32,165 nt of DNA from an uncultured Bacteroidales bacterium (lineage in GTDB: Bacteria; Bacteroidota; Bacteroidia; Bacteroidales; Paludibacteraceae): positions 1 to 32,165 of the forward strand of contig CAIWIS010000793.1 of assembly GCA_903912795.1 (NCBI GenBank), given 5' to 3'. The notes under the pieces were generated by a model. It ran no database searches. It was given only the letters and a program-made list of their open reading frames with translations, and was not told the origin of the DNA. The translations under genes and the position numbers were made by a program. Each line of letters starts with the position of its first letter. The first letter of the stretch is position 1. This document shows positions 17,084 to 26,303 of this stretch, piece after piece.

Positions 17084-18052
17084 ATGAGTAAGTCAAAAAA
17101 GAAAACAAATAAAATCATACAGCCTCCAGTTTTAGCAGGAGACACTATGACTGAGCTTGCTTATCATGTTCCAGCTTTATTAAGTCAGACTATCGAAGGT
17201 TTAGCTATTAAACCCGATGGGGTCTATGTGGATGTGACATTTGGTGGCGGCGGTCATTCCAAAGAAATTTTGAATCACTTAGGTCCTAAGGGCAAATTGT
17301 TTGGTTTTGATCAGGACTTAGATGCTATTGAAAATATAATTGATGATAAGCGCTTTACATTTGTTCGAAGTAATTTTAGATACTTGGTTAATTTTTTGAA
17401 ATATCATGGAGTTGAAAAAGTGGATGGCATTTTAGCCGATTTGGGGGTGTCGTCGCACCATTTTGATGAAGCTGAGCGCGGTTTTTCGTTCCGATTTGAT
17501 GGTGACTTGGATATGCGCATGAATACCGAATCGAAAATTACAGCTTCAACCATATTAAATACTTACGCAGAAGAAGACTTGGCAACCGTTTTTTATTTGT
17601 ATGGCGAGCTACACAATTCGCGCAAGATAGCCCGAACAATAGTTCAAAGTAGAGCAAATGAGCCTATTACGCGTATTTTTCAATTTATTGAAATTTTGAA
17701 ACCATATTTTGGACGCGAGAAAGAGAAAAAAGATATGGCACGCGTTTTTCAAGCTTTACGTATCGAGGTAAACAAAGAAATGGAAGTACTCGAAGAGTTA
17801 TTGATACAAAGCTTGGAAGTGCTTAATCCGGGTGGACGTATTGCCATATTAACGTATCATTCGCTCGAAGATAGGTTGGTGAAAAACTATTTCCGTAGCG
17901 GAAATTTTGAAGGAAAATTGGAAAAAGACTTTTACGGCAATATCATTGCTCCACTAAAACAAGTGAATACCAAAGTGATTGTTGCCACCGAAGATGAAAT
18001 AAATAGAAATCCACGTGCACGTAGTGCTAAATTGAGAGTTGCAGAAAGATAA
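17084..18052 (+). CDS. rsmH: 16S rRNA (cytosine(1402)-N(4))-methyltransferase
   Basis: YVDVTFGGGGHSKEIL, GILADLGVSSHHFDEAERGFSFRFDGDLDMRM, ILTYHSLEDRLVKNYF. Confidence 0.97.
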   Translation: MSKSKKKTNKIIQPPVLAGDTMTELAYHVPALLSQTIEGLAIKPDGVYVDVTFGGGGHSKEILNHLGPKGKLFGFDQDLDAIENIIDDKRFTFVRSNFRYLVNFLKYHGVEKVDGILADLGVSSHHFDEAERGFSFRFDGDLDMRMNTESKITASTILNTYAEEDLATVFYLYGELHNSRKIARTIVQSRANEPITRIFQFIEILKPYFGREKEKKDMARVFQALRIEVNKEMEVLEELLIQSLEVLNPGGRIAILTYHSLEDRLVKNYFRSGNFEGKLEKDFYGNIIAPLKQVNTKVIVATEDEINRNPRARSAKLRVAER

Positions 18053-18082
18053 TGTGCCAATGTGATAATATGGTGATGTGGA
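18051..18082 (+). repeat. 4 x 8-nt tandem repeat starting within the rsmH stop codon
   Basis: AATGTGCC AATGTGAT AATATGGT GATGTGGA. Confidence 0.8.
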
Positions 18083-18110
18083 GATAAAAGAAATTAAACA
18101 ATAAACTAAC

Positions 18111-18178
18111 GCACGAAGTGCCCTTTAGCGGCGAAGCCCAAGTAAACGGCATAGCCCAAATAAAAACGCACGAAGTGC
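18111..18178 (+). repeat. GAA-triloop mini-hairpin array C (4 units) between rsmH and the ftsL-like gene
   Basis: gcacgaagtgc, ggcgaagcc, ggcatagcc, gcacgaagtgc. Confidence 0.88.
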
Positions 18179-18188
18179 CTACAAAAAA

Positions 18189-18578
18189 ATGAGTTGGATA
18201 CGTAAAATAGCGGAGGCCATTAAAGGCAATGAAGATTTCAATGATTTGAAATCGAGCACGTTGCGCGACATAATCAATGGTAATATTCTAACAAAAAAGT
18301 TTTTACAAAAACAATATCCATTTCTTATTATGTTGGCTTTTATTGCTTTTTTGTATGTTGATAATCGGTATTATTGCGAAACACAATTATCAAAAGCATT
18401 GAAATTAAAACGCGAAATACAAGACATAAAATACGAATCGCTCACAATCTCGGCCGAGCTGATGGAAATTAGCCGACAATCGAATGTTCGTAAAATGATA
18501 TATGATAGAGGATTAACGCTTTCGGAATCGAATACACCACCGATTGTTTTAGAGGTGAAAGTAGCAGAAGAAAAATAA
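18189..18578 (+). CDS. FtsL-like cell division protein
   Basis: Single TM (PFLIMLAFIAFLYVDNRYY) plus short coiled region; position between rsmH and ftsI. Confidence 0.75.
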   Translation: MSWIRKIAEAIKGNEDFNDLKSSTLRDIINGNILTKKFLQKQYPFLIMLAFIAFLYVDNRYYCETQLSKALKLKREIQDIKYESLTISAELMEISRQSNVRKMIYDRGLTLSESNTPPIVLEVKVAEEK

Positions 18579-18588
18579 TTTACTAAAA

Positions 18589-20724
18589 ATGGCTGGCAAA
18601 CGCGATAGCATAGTTTTACGATTTGGAGTAGTATACTTTGGTATAGTACTTCTTTTTGTGGCTGTATTGGGACGTATTATCTATTTACAAACTGCCGAAA
18701 AAAAAGCTTGGATGGCCGTAGCTGCCAAAAGCAAAAAAACTGACATCCTGGTAAAACCAAGCCGCGGGAATATTTATGCGTGCGATGGTCGATTAATGGC
18801 AAGCACCATTCCAACGTACTATGTTTATATGGATACGCGCGTACCCGCTCTGCGCGAAGATGATGGTAAATTATTCAAAGATAAAGTGGATTCTCTGGCT
18901 ACAAGTTTAGCCACTTATTTTGCCGATCGCACTGCAAATGACTATAAAATAATGCTCAAAAGAGCTTATCGTGAACGTAAAGGCGAAGTGCAAATATATC
19001 CCAAACGCATTACTTATGCTCAACTGAAAGTGCTAAAAAAAATGCCTTTATTCCGAATGGGGCGAATTAAAAGTGGACTAATAACCAAAGAAATGCTTCG
19101 GCGCGAAAAGCCATTTGGGTCGTTGGCATCGCGCACCATAGGCGACATTTACGCAGAGGATTCGAAAGGTGGTAAAAACGGCTTGGAATTGTATTTCAAC
19201 AAAGAACTGATTGGAACCCCAGGCATTTCGATAATGCAGAAAGTGGCTAATAGGTTGGAAGAAACCATTCAGGTTGAACCAATCAACGGTTTGGATATTC
19301 TGACTACCATAGATTTAAACATGCAAGATATTGCCGAAAAGGCTTTGGTTGATAGTATGCGTTCGTTCGATGCTTCTACAGGTTATGCCCTTGTAATGGA
19401 GGTAAAGACAGGCGAAATGAAAGCTATCGTAAACATGTACCAAAATCCGGATGGCACATTTACCGAAAATAAAAACGGTGCTGTTTCGGATCAGGTTGAA
19501 CCAGGCTCAACATTTAAAACATTCTCGCTCATTGCATTACTCGACGAGGATAAAGCTAAAATTACAGACGTAATGCATACCGGTGGTGGCGTACATGCAT
19601 TTGCAGGTAGAAATATGAACGACCACAATGCTAAAAAAGGAGGTTTTGGTAGTATTACACTTGCTGAAGCAATGCATGGATCATCAAACGTTGCTATTTC
19701 AATGGCAGTGGTAAATGCATGGGGCGACAACCCTTCGGGATATGTTGAAAAATTGTACGAAATGGGCATGAATGAGAAATTTGATTTGGAAATACCAGGA
19801 AATTCAGGCCCTAAAATTCGCCACCCGAAAGACAAAGCGCAATACTGGTCGGCTACAAAATTACCTTGGATGTCAATAGGTTACGAATCGCAAATTCCAC
19901 CCATTTACACGCTAGCCTATTACAATGCTATAGCAAACAAAGGTAAATTAATTCGTCCATTCTTTGTTAAGGCCATCATGCGAAATGGGTTGAAAATTAA
20001 AGAATTTGCTACCGAAACTGTACGTGAGCAAATATGTAAGCCAACAACATTACAAATTGTGCACGAAGCCTTATTGGGTGTTATGGAAGCACCCAAAGGA
20101 ACTGCTCATAATGTACGGTCGAAACATGTACGCATTGCAGGTAAAACAGGAACTGCTCAAATATCGAAAGGCGCAGCAGGATATAAAGCTGGTGGCACAA
20201 GTCATCAGGTGTCATTTTGTGGCTATTTTCCGGCCGACGATCCGCTTTATACCTGTATTGTTGTAATACGTGAACCTAAGAAAGGATATCCATCGGGAGG
20301 TAAAATGGCTGGCTCGGTTTTCAAAAGTATTGCCGAAGAAATAATGGCTCTAAAATCAAATTTAAAACCAGAACATTTAAAACTCGACTCTACAGCTATT
20401 TATCCATATTTTCCACAAGCTAAAGGGGGTTATGCACGGGCTTTAAATTCGGTAATGTCTAATTTAAATTTGAATATCAGAACTACAAACACAAACTGGA
20501 TAAGCACAAACACAACTGATAGTGTGCTGGATATTAAACCGTTGAAGGTTTTCAAAAACAAAATGCCTGATTTGCAAGGAATGGGAGCCAAAGATGCTAT
20601 GTATTTACTTGGTCAAATGGGCTTACGTGTGCAGGTAAATGGTCGTGGTAAAGTTGTTTCGCAAAATATATCGGTCGGAAATCAAGTCACAAAAGGACAA
20701 TTGGTGCGTATACAGTTAAATTAG
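18589..20724 (+). CDS. ftsI: Penicillin-binding protein (FtsI-type transpeptidase) with C-terminal PASTA domain
   Basis: EPGSTFKTFS (SxxK), HGSSN (SxN), AGKTGTAQ (KTG); C-terminal MPDLQGMGAKDAMYLLGQMGLRVQV. Confidence 0.94.
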   Translation: MAGKRDSIVLRFGVVYFGIVLLFVAVLGRIIYLQTAEKKAWMAVAAKSKKTDILVKPSRGNIYACDGRLMASTIPTYYVYMDTRVPALREDDGKLFKDKVDSLATSLATYFADRTANDYKIMLKRAYRERKGEVQIYPKRITYAQLKVLKKMPLFRMGRIKSGLITKEMLRREKPFGSLASRTIGDIYAEDSKGGKNGLELYFNKELIGTPGISIMQKVANRLEETIQVEPINGLDILTTIDLNMQDIAEKALVDSMRSFDASTGYALVMEVKTGEMKAIVNMYQNPDGTFTENKNGAVSDQVEPGSTFKTFSLIALLDEDKAKITDVMHTGGGVHAFAGRNMNDHNAKKGGFGSITLAEAMHGSSNVAISMAVVNAWGDNPSGYVEKLYEMGMNEKFDLEIPGNSGPKIRHPKDKAQYWSATKLPWMSIGYESQIPPIYTLAYYNAIANKGKLIRPFFVKAIMRNGLKIKEFATETVREQICKPTTLQIVHEALLGVMEAPKGTAHNVRSKHVRIAGKTGTAQISKGAAGYKAGGTSHQVSFCGYFPADDPLYTCIVVIREPKKGYPSGGKMAGSVFKSIAEEIMALKSNLKPEHLKLDSTAIYPYFPQAKGGYARALNSVMSNLNLNIRTTNTNWISTNTTDSVLDIKPLKVFKNKMPDLQGMGAKDAMYLLGQMGLRVQVNGRGKVVSQNISVGNQVTKGQLVRIQLN

Positions 20725-20766
20725 AACAAAGAGTTATAAGGAAAAATCAATTGCAATATCAAGCGT

Positions 20767-22212
20767 ATGAATTTAGATAATTTGCTTCAAAACATAAAAA
20801 TAATTTCAGTATCAGGAAATACCGAAATTGATGTTACTGCGGTGCAATTCGATTCTCGAAAGGCGACTGCAAATTCATTATTTGTGGCTACTTGTGGTTC
20901 GGCTGTTGATGGACATGATTTTATTAATATGGCCATCGAAAATGGTGCTTCGGCTGTAGTTTGCGAAAAAATGCCAAACGAAAAATCACCAAATATTACA
21001 TATATTCAGGTCGAAAATAGTTCAGATGCTTTAGGTAAATTGGCTTCGACCTGGTTCGATTTTCCATCCTCCAAACTTACATTGGTTGGTGTAACAGGTA
21101 CAAACGGAAAAACTACTATTGCCACATTGCTTTACAAACTGTTTAGTGAGTTGGGTTATAAAGTAGGTTTGCTATCAACAGTTTGCAATTATATTGACAA
21201 AAATGCTATTGAGGCAACACATACAACTCCTGATTCCCTGGCATTGAACGAATTACTTGCCAACATGGTTGATGCTGGCTGCGAATATGCATTTATGGAA
21301 GTAAGTTCACACTCGGTGGATCAACGGCGCATTGCCGGACTTGAATTTGATGGTGGAATTTTTACCAATATTACTCGCGACCACATTGATTATCATTTGA
21401 CTTTTGAAAATTACTTAAAAGCAAAAAAAGGATTTTTCGACGCACTTTCGGCCGATTCTTTTGCACTTACCAATGCTGATGACAAAAACGGATTGGTGAT
21501 GCTTCAGAATTCGAAAGCACGTAAATATACCTACTCGCTAAGAGGGATGGCCGACTTTAAAACCAAAATTTTGGAACATGGTTTTGATGGTATGTTGCTG
21601 GATATGAACGACCGCGAAGTAAACGTATCGTTTATTGGTAAGTTTAATGCGAGCAATTTGTCGGCTGTATTTGGAGCGGCTGTACTTCTGGGGCAGGATG
21701 AAATGGAAGTGCTTCGTATTATCAGTTCGTTGAGTTCGGTATCGGGACGATTTGAAACCCTACGTGCCCCACAAGGATTTACAGCTATTGTGGATTATGC
21801 ACATACGCCCGATGCTTTGAACAATGTTATTTCCACCATAAACCAAATTTTAGAAGGCAACGGTCGGTTAATTACAGTTGTGGGTTGCGGAGGAAATCGC
21901 GACAAAGGCAAACGCCCCATGATGGCTCGAGAAGCTGTGGATGGTAGTTGGAAAACGATTTTAACATCGGACAATCCGCGCAACGAAGAGCCACAGGATA
22001 TTTTGAATGATATGCTTGCAGGTTTGGATGTGATTCAAAAATCGAAAAGCATAACTATAGTTGACCGCCGCGAAGCCATAAAAACAGCATGCGCTTTAGC
22101 ACAAGTTGGCGATGTGGTGCTTGTTGCAGGTAAAGGACACGAAGATTATCAAATTATACAAGGCGTAAAACATCATTTCGACGACAGAGAAGAGGTGAAG
22201 AAATGCTTTTGA
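20767..22212 (+). CDS. murE: UDP-N-acetylmuramoyl-L-alanyl-D-glutamate--2,6-diaminopimelate ligase
   Basis: [28 protein letters not shown] motif, [12 protein letters not shown]. Confidence 0.96.
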   Translation: MNLDNLLQNIKIISVSGNTEIDVTAVQFDSRKATANSLFVATCGSAVDGHDFINMAIENGASAVVCEKMPNEKSPNITYIQVENSSDALGKLASTWFDFPSSKLTLVGVTGTNGKTTIATLLYKLFSELGYKVGLLSTVCNYIDKNAIEATHTTPDSLALNELLANMVDAGCEYAFMEVSSHSVDQRRIAGLEFDGGIFTNITRDHIDYHLTFENYLKAKKGFFDALSADSFALTNADDKNGLVMLQNSKARKYTYSLRGMADFKTKILEHGFDGMLLDMNDREVNVSFIGKFNASNLSAVFGAAVLLGQDEMEVLRIISSLSSVSGRFETLRAPQGFTAIVDYAHTPDALNNVISTINQILEGNGRLITVVGCGGNRDKGKRPMMAREAVDGSWKTILTSDNPRNEEPQDILNDMLAGLDVIQKSKSITIVDRREAIKTACALAQVGDVVLVAGKGHEDYQIIQGVKHHFDDREEVKKCF

Positions 22213-22281
22213 TGTAAAGATGAATGAATTTTTGAATCGTAAATTGTTAATTATCAATTATTAAATATTAATTATAAAGAT

Positions 22282-23547
22282 ATGCTATACCACTTATTTA
22301 CCTACTTAGACAAGTATTTTGACATTCCAGGAACAGGGATGTTCAACTTTATTTCGTTTCGCACGGGATTGGCTTTTATCTTGGCACTGTTGTTATCAAC
22401 TTTGTTCGGACGACGAATAATTGATTATTTGCAAAAAAAACAAATAGGCGAAACAATCCGCGATTTGGGTCTCGAAGGCCAAATGAGCAAAAAAGGAACG
22501 CCTACAATGGGTGGTGTCATTATCATTATTGCCATACTTATTCCTACATTACTATTGGCAGCGCTCAACAATGTTTACATTATAATGATGTTAGTTGCAA
22601 CCGTATGGTTAGGTTTAATAGGCTTTGTCGACGATTATATTAAAGTATTTCGCAAAAACAAAGAAGGACTAAAAGGCAAATTCAAAATTGTTGGTCAAGT
22701 GGGTTTGGGTCTTATTGTAGGATTAATTATGTATTTAAGTCCCGATATAGTGATACGTGAAAACACAGAGATAAAAGGAAAAAACACTCGCGTAGAAGGA
22801 GTTACTTATGCCAAACACGATATAAAATCGACCAATACTACCATTCCATTTTTCAAGAACAACAACCTCGATTATGCCGATGCTTTTGCTTGGGCAGGCC
22901 ATAAAGCACAGGATTATGGATGGATATTGTTTATTTTGGTTGTAATTTTTATTGTTACAGCCATTTCGAATGGTGCCAATATGACCGATGGACTGGATGG
23001 ACTGGCAACAGGCTCTTCGGCCATTATAGGCGTGATACTTGGTATTTTGGCTTATGTGTCGGGTAATGTGAATTATGCTGGCTATTTGAATATTATGTAT
23101 CTTCCTGGCACAGGTGAGTTGTTGATTTTTGCAGGTGCCTTTATTGGATCTACCATCGGCTTTTTGTGGTACAACGCCTTTCCTGCTCAGGTTTTTATGG
23201 GCGACACAGGCAGCCTAACCCTTGGTGGCATTATTGCCGTATTTGCCATTGCCATTCATAAAGAATTATTAATTCCAATACTTTGCGGCATATTTATCAT
23301 CGAAAACCTATCGGTAATGATGCAAGTTGGCTATTTTAAATATACAAAAAAACGTTTTGGCGAGGGCCGTCGCATTTTTAAAATGGCGCCCTTACATCAT
23401 CATTTTCAGAAACCTGGAAATGCAGGCATTCAAGCCTATTTTCAAAGTCCATTGCAAGCCATGCCCGAATCAAAAATTGTAATTCGTTTTTGGATTGTAG
23501 GAATTATTTTGGCTGCTGTAACAATAATAACGCTGAAAATAAGATAA
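22282..23547 (+). CDS. mraY: Phospho-N-acetylmuramoyl-pentapeptide transferase
   Basis: [52 protein letters not shown]. Confidence 0.97.
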   Translation: MLYHLFTYLDKYFDIPGTGMFNFISFRTGLAFILALLLSTLFGRRIIDYLQKKQIGETIRDLGLEGQMSKKGTPTMGGVIIIIAILIPTLLLAALNNVYIIMMLVATVWLGLIGFVDDYIKVFRKNKEGLKGKFKIVGQVGLGLIVGLIMYLSPDIVIRENTEIKGKNTRVEGVTYAKHDIKSTNTTIPFFKNNNLDYADAFAWAGHKAQDYGWILFILVVIFIVTAISNGANMTDGLDGLATGSSAIIGVILGILAYVSGNVNYAGYLNIMYLPGTGELLIFAGAFIGSTIGFLWYNAFPAQVFMGDTGSLTLGGIIAVFAIAIHKELLIPILCGIFIIENLSVMMQVGYFKYTKKRFGEGRRIFKMAPLHHHFQKPGNAGIQAYFQSPLQAMPESKIVIRFWIVGIILAAVTIITLKIR

Positions 23548-24881
23548 TGAATAGAATTGTAATTTTAGGTGGAGGCGAAAGTGGTGCAGGCGCTGCGGTA
23601 CTTGCAAAACTGAAAGGATTCGATGTTTTTTTGTCGGATTTATCCGAAATTAAACCCAATTACAAAAACCTACTTAATGAGTACGGCATTGAATGGGAAG
23701 AAAAACAACATACCGAAGAAAAGATTTTAAATGCAGCTGAAATAATTAAAAGCCCAGGAATTCCTGATAAAGCGCCACTAATTAAAAAATTACATGCGCA
23801 AGGGACGCCCGTAATTTCTGAAATTGAATTTGCAGGACGATATACCAATGCCAAAATGATATGCATTACAGGTAGTAATGGAAAAACAACAACTACCATG
23901 CTTACATATCATATATTAAAAAATTCGGGCCTGCGAGTGGGACTCGCTGGCAATGTTGGCAATAGTTTGGCATTGCAAGTGGCAACTGAGAATTTCGAAT
24001 ATTATGTTGTGGAACTCAGTAGTTTTCAGCTCGATGGCATGACCGAATTTAAAGCTGATATTGCCGTATTACTAAACATTACACCAGATCATTTAGATAG
24101 GTACGATTATAATTTTCAGAATTATGTGGATTCGAAATTCCGAATTACACAGAATCAAACCAAGGACGATACATTTATTTTTTGGGAAAACGACCCTGTC
24201 ATTAAAGCTGAATTGGCAAAACGCAACATTCAATCAACCATGTATCCTTTTGCAATTGAACGCAACGAAAAAACAAAAGCATTTATCGAAAACGACGAAT
24301 TAATTATAAATACACTTAAAACAATTTTTACTATGCCACAAACCGAATTAGCAATTCAAGGACTGCACAATACTTATAACTCAATGGCCGCAGGGCTTAC
24401 AGCAACTGTTTTAAATGTAAAAAAAGAAAGTATCCGTGCTTCGCTTATGGATTTTCAGGGCGTGGAACACCGCTTGGAATATGTGGCAACTGTGCGTAAT
24501 GTGCGTTATATTAACGACTCCAAAGCTACCAATGTAAATTCGTGCTGGTATGCATTGCAAAGCATAAAAACTCCTACGGTGCTCATTTTAGGTGGTACCG
24601 ACAAGGGAAATGACTATAGCGAAATTGAAGAATTGGTAAACGAAAAAGTGACAAGTTTAATTTTTATGGGTGTTGACAATACTGCTCTTATGGCCTTTTT
24701 CAAAGATAAAGTTGCCAATATTGTAGAAGTTAAATCAATGGAAGATGCAGTAGCCGAAGCTTATAAAATTGCAAAATCAGGCGAAACCGTTTTGCTGTCG
24801 CCTTGCTGTGCTAGCTTCGATTTGTTTAAAAACTACGAAGATCGTGGTCGTCAGTTTAAAACCTGTGTTCGAAATTTGTAA
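23547..24881 (+). CDS. murD: UDP-N-acetylmuramoylalanine--D-glutamate ligase (start trimmed to [10 protein letters not shown])
   Basis: ITGSNGKTTTTMLTYHIL, YINDSKATNVNSCWYAL, LLSPCCASFDLFKNYEDRG; ATG overlaps the mraY stop (TAATG). Confidence 0.96.
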   Translation: MNRIVILGGGESGAGAAVLAKLKGFDVFLSDLSEIKPNYKNLLNEYGIEWEEKQHTEEKILNAAEIIKSPGIPDKAPLIKKLHAQGTPVISEIEFAGRYTNAKMICITGSNGKTTTTMLTYHILKNSGLRVGLAGNVGNSLALQVATENFEYYVVELSSFQLDGMTEFKADIAVLLNITPDHLDRYDYNFQNYVDSKFRITQNQTKDDTFIFWENDPVIKAELAKRNIQSTMYPFAIERNEKTKAFIENDELIINTLKTIFTMPQTELAIQGLHNTYNSMAAGLTATVLNVKKESIRASLMDFQGVEHRLEYVATVRNVRYINDSKATNVNSCWYALQSIKTPTVLILGGTDKGNDYSEIEELVNEKVTSLIFMGVDNTALMAFFKDKVANIVEVKSMEDAVAEAYKIAKSGETVLLSPCCASFDLFKNYEDRGRQFKTCVRNL

Positions 24882-24884
24882 TAA

Positions 24885-26120
24885 ATGGACAGTTTATTAA
24901 AAAAATATTTACGCGGCGATGCTACACTTTGGATAGCGTTTATCATGCTATGTGTGGTATCCATTATCGAAATGTATAGTGCTTCGAGCACACTCGCATA
25001 CAAAGCAGCTAACCATACTACGCCTATGCTGCGTCACGTTGGATTTTTGGCAGGCGGTGCTTTAATTGCTATTATTGTTCATCTTGTACCCTACCGCTTC
25101 ATACGTTTATTGTCGTATGTGGGCTTGTTGTTGTCGGTTTTTTTATTAATTTTGGTGCAATTTAAAGGACAAAGCGAAAACGATGCAACTCGCTGGTTAG
25201 TAATAGGTGGCGTACAATTTCAACCTTCGGAATTGGCTAAACTGTCTGTTATTATTGTGGCTGCCGATTTTATTTCGCGCATTAAAAATCCCGAAACCGA
25301 CGAAAAACGATATTTCTGGAGTATAATGATTATGCTCGCAATTATTTGTCCACTTATACTTATCGAAAACTTTTCCACAGCGGGTATCCTTTTTGGAGTA
25401 GTTTTTATAATGATGTTTATTGGAAAAATTTCATTAAAAAAATTAGGTTCTATTGCTGGACTTATTATTTTGGCTGCCATTCTGGGCTATGGTGCAATAA
25501 AAGCAATTCCCAGAGATAGCATGCCTTCGGCTTTCAAAAGAGCATATACTTGGACTAGTCGTATTGATAAATTTTTTGTATCGGACGATAAAAAAGAAGA
25601 TAAATACGCCATTACCGACGAAAACCTACAAGTACAACATGGCAAAATAGCCATTGCAAGAGGTGGGTTTTTTGGAGTAATGCCCGGAAATAGTATTGAA
25701 CGCGATTTTTTGCCACAGGCTTATTCAGATTTCATTTACGCTATCATTGTTGAGGAAACAGGCATGCTAGGTGGAGTAGTGGTGATGCTTTTGTATTTAA
25801 TTTTGCTCTATCGAGCTGGTCGTATTGCTACCGAAAGCCCAACGGTTTTTCCGGCTGTGGTGGTAATTGGATTATCGTTAATGATAGTAATTCAGGCATT
25901 TGTAAATATGGCTGTAGCCACCAGTTTAGGACCAGTTACGGGGCAACCATTGCCGCTAATTAGTCGCGGTGGAACATCCATATTGATTACTTGCATTTAT
26001 TTTGGAGTGATTCTGGGTGTTACACGTCAGATAAAAGAAGAAGGGCACCCCGAAGACAAAGAAATGGTGGAAGCACCTGAAGAAGCCATTCCGGTTGTGA
26101 GTTTGGAAGAGTTAAGCTAA
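24885..26120 (+). CDS. ftsW: Lipid II polymerase / SEDS-family division protein
   Basis: Multiple TMs; FQPSELAKLSVII and PVTGQPLPLISRGGTSIL. Confidence 0.94.
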   Translation: MDSLLKKYLRGDATLWIAFIMLCVVSIIEMYSASSTLAYKAANHTTPMLRHVGFLAGGALIAIIVHLVPYRFIRLLSYVGLLLSVFLLILVQFKGQSENDATRWLVIGGVQFQPSELAKLSVIIVAADFISRIKNPETDEKRYFWSIMIMLAIICPLILIENFSTAGILFGVVFIMMFIGKISLKKLGSIAGLIILAAILGYGAIKAIPRDSMPSAFKRAYTWTSRIDKFFVSDDKKEDKYAITDENLQVQHGKIAIARGGFFGVMPGNSIERDFLPQAYSDFIYAIIVEETGMLGGVVVMLLYLILLYRAGRIATESPTVFPAVVVIGLSLMIVIQAFVNMAVATSLGPVTGQPLPLISRGGTSILITCIYFGVILGVTRQIKEEGHPEDKEMVEAPEEAIPVVSLEELS

Positions 26121-26126
26121 TGTGCC

Positions 26127-26156
26127 CGCTCGGCTTTGCCGCTTGGCGCAGCCAAG
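26127..26156 (+). repeat. 30-nt hairpin pair CGGC-TTT-GCCG and CTTGGC-GCA-GCCAAG within the octamer array
   Basis: Two perfect stems (26131-26141, 26142-26156) flanked by AATGTGCC and AATGTGAA. Confidence 0.8.
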
Positions 26157-26188
26157 AATGTGAAAATGTGCCAATTTGAAAATTAGGA
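26157..26188 (+). repeat. 4 x 8-nt tandem repeat downstream of ftsW; a further AATGTGCC at 26119-26126 overlaps the ftsW stop
   Basis: AATGTGAA AATGTGCC AATTTGAA AATTAGGA. Confidence 0.75.
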
Positions 26189-26195
26189 ATATAAC

Positions 26196-26297
26196 GGCAA
26201 AGCTTAATAACAATTAATAACGCACGAAGTGCAAATAACGGCGAAGCCCAACTAACGCACGAAGTGCCAAAATAACGTGAAGCTAATAACGCGAAGC
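26196..26297 (+). repeat. GAA-triloop mini-hairpin array D (6 units) between ftsW and murG
   Basis: ggcaaagct, gcacgaagtgc, ggcgaagcc, gcacgaagtgc, cgtgaagc, gcgaagc. Confidence 0.88.
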
Positions 26298-26303
26298 AAA
26301 AAA

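Noticed and set aside
22213-22281. AT-rich spacer between murE and mraY (AATTGTTAATTATCAATTATTAAATATTAATTAT)
   Set aside because: No clear period-7/8 phase and no GAA hairpins; compatible with ordinary AT-rich intergenic DNA.
22760-22900. Insertion in MraY between [10 protein letters not shown] and the TM region before NMTDGLDG
   Set aside because: Consistent with the longer MraY form I associate with Bacteroidota; not treated as novel.
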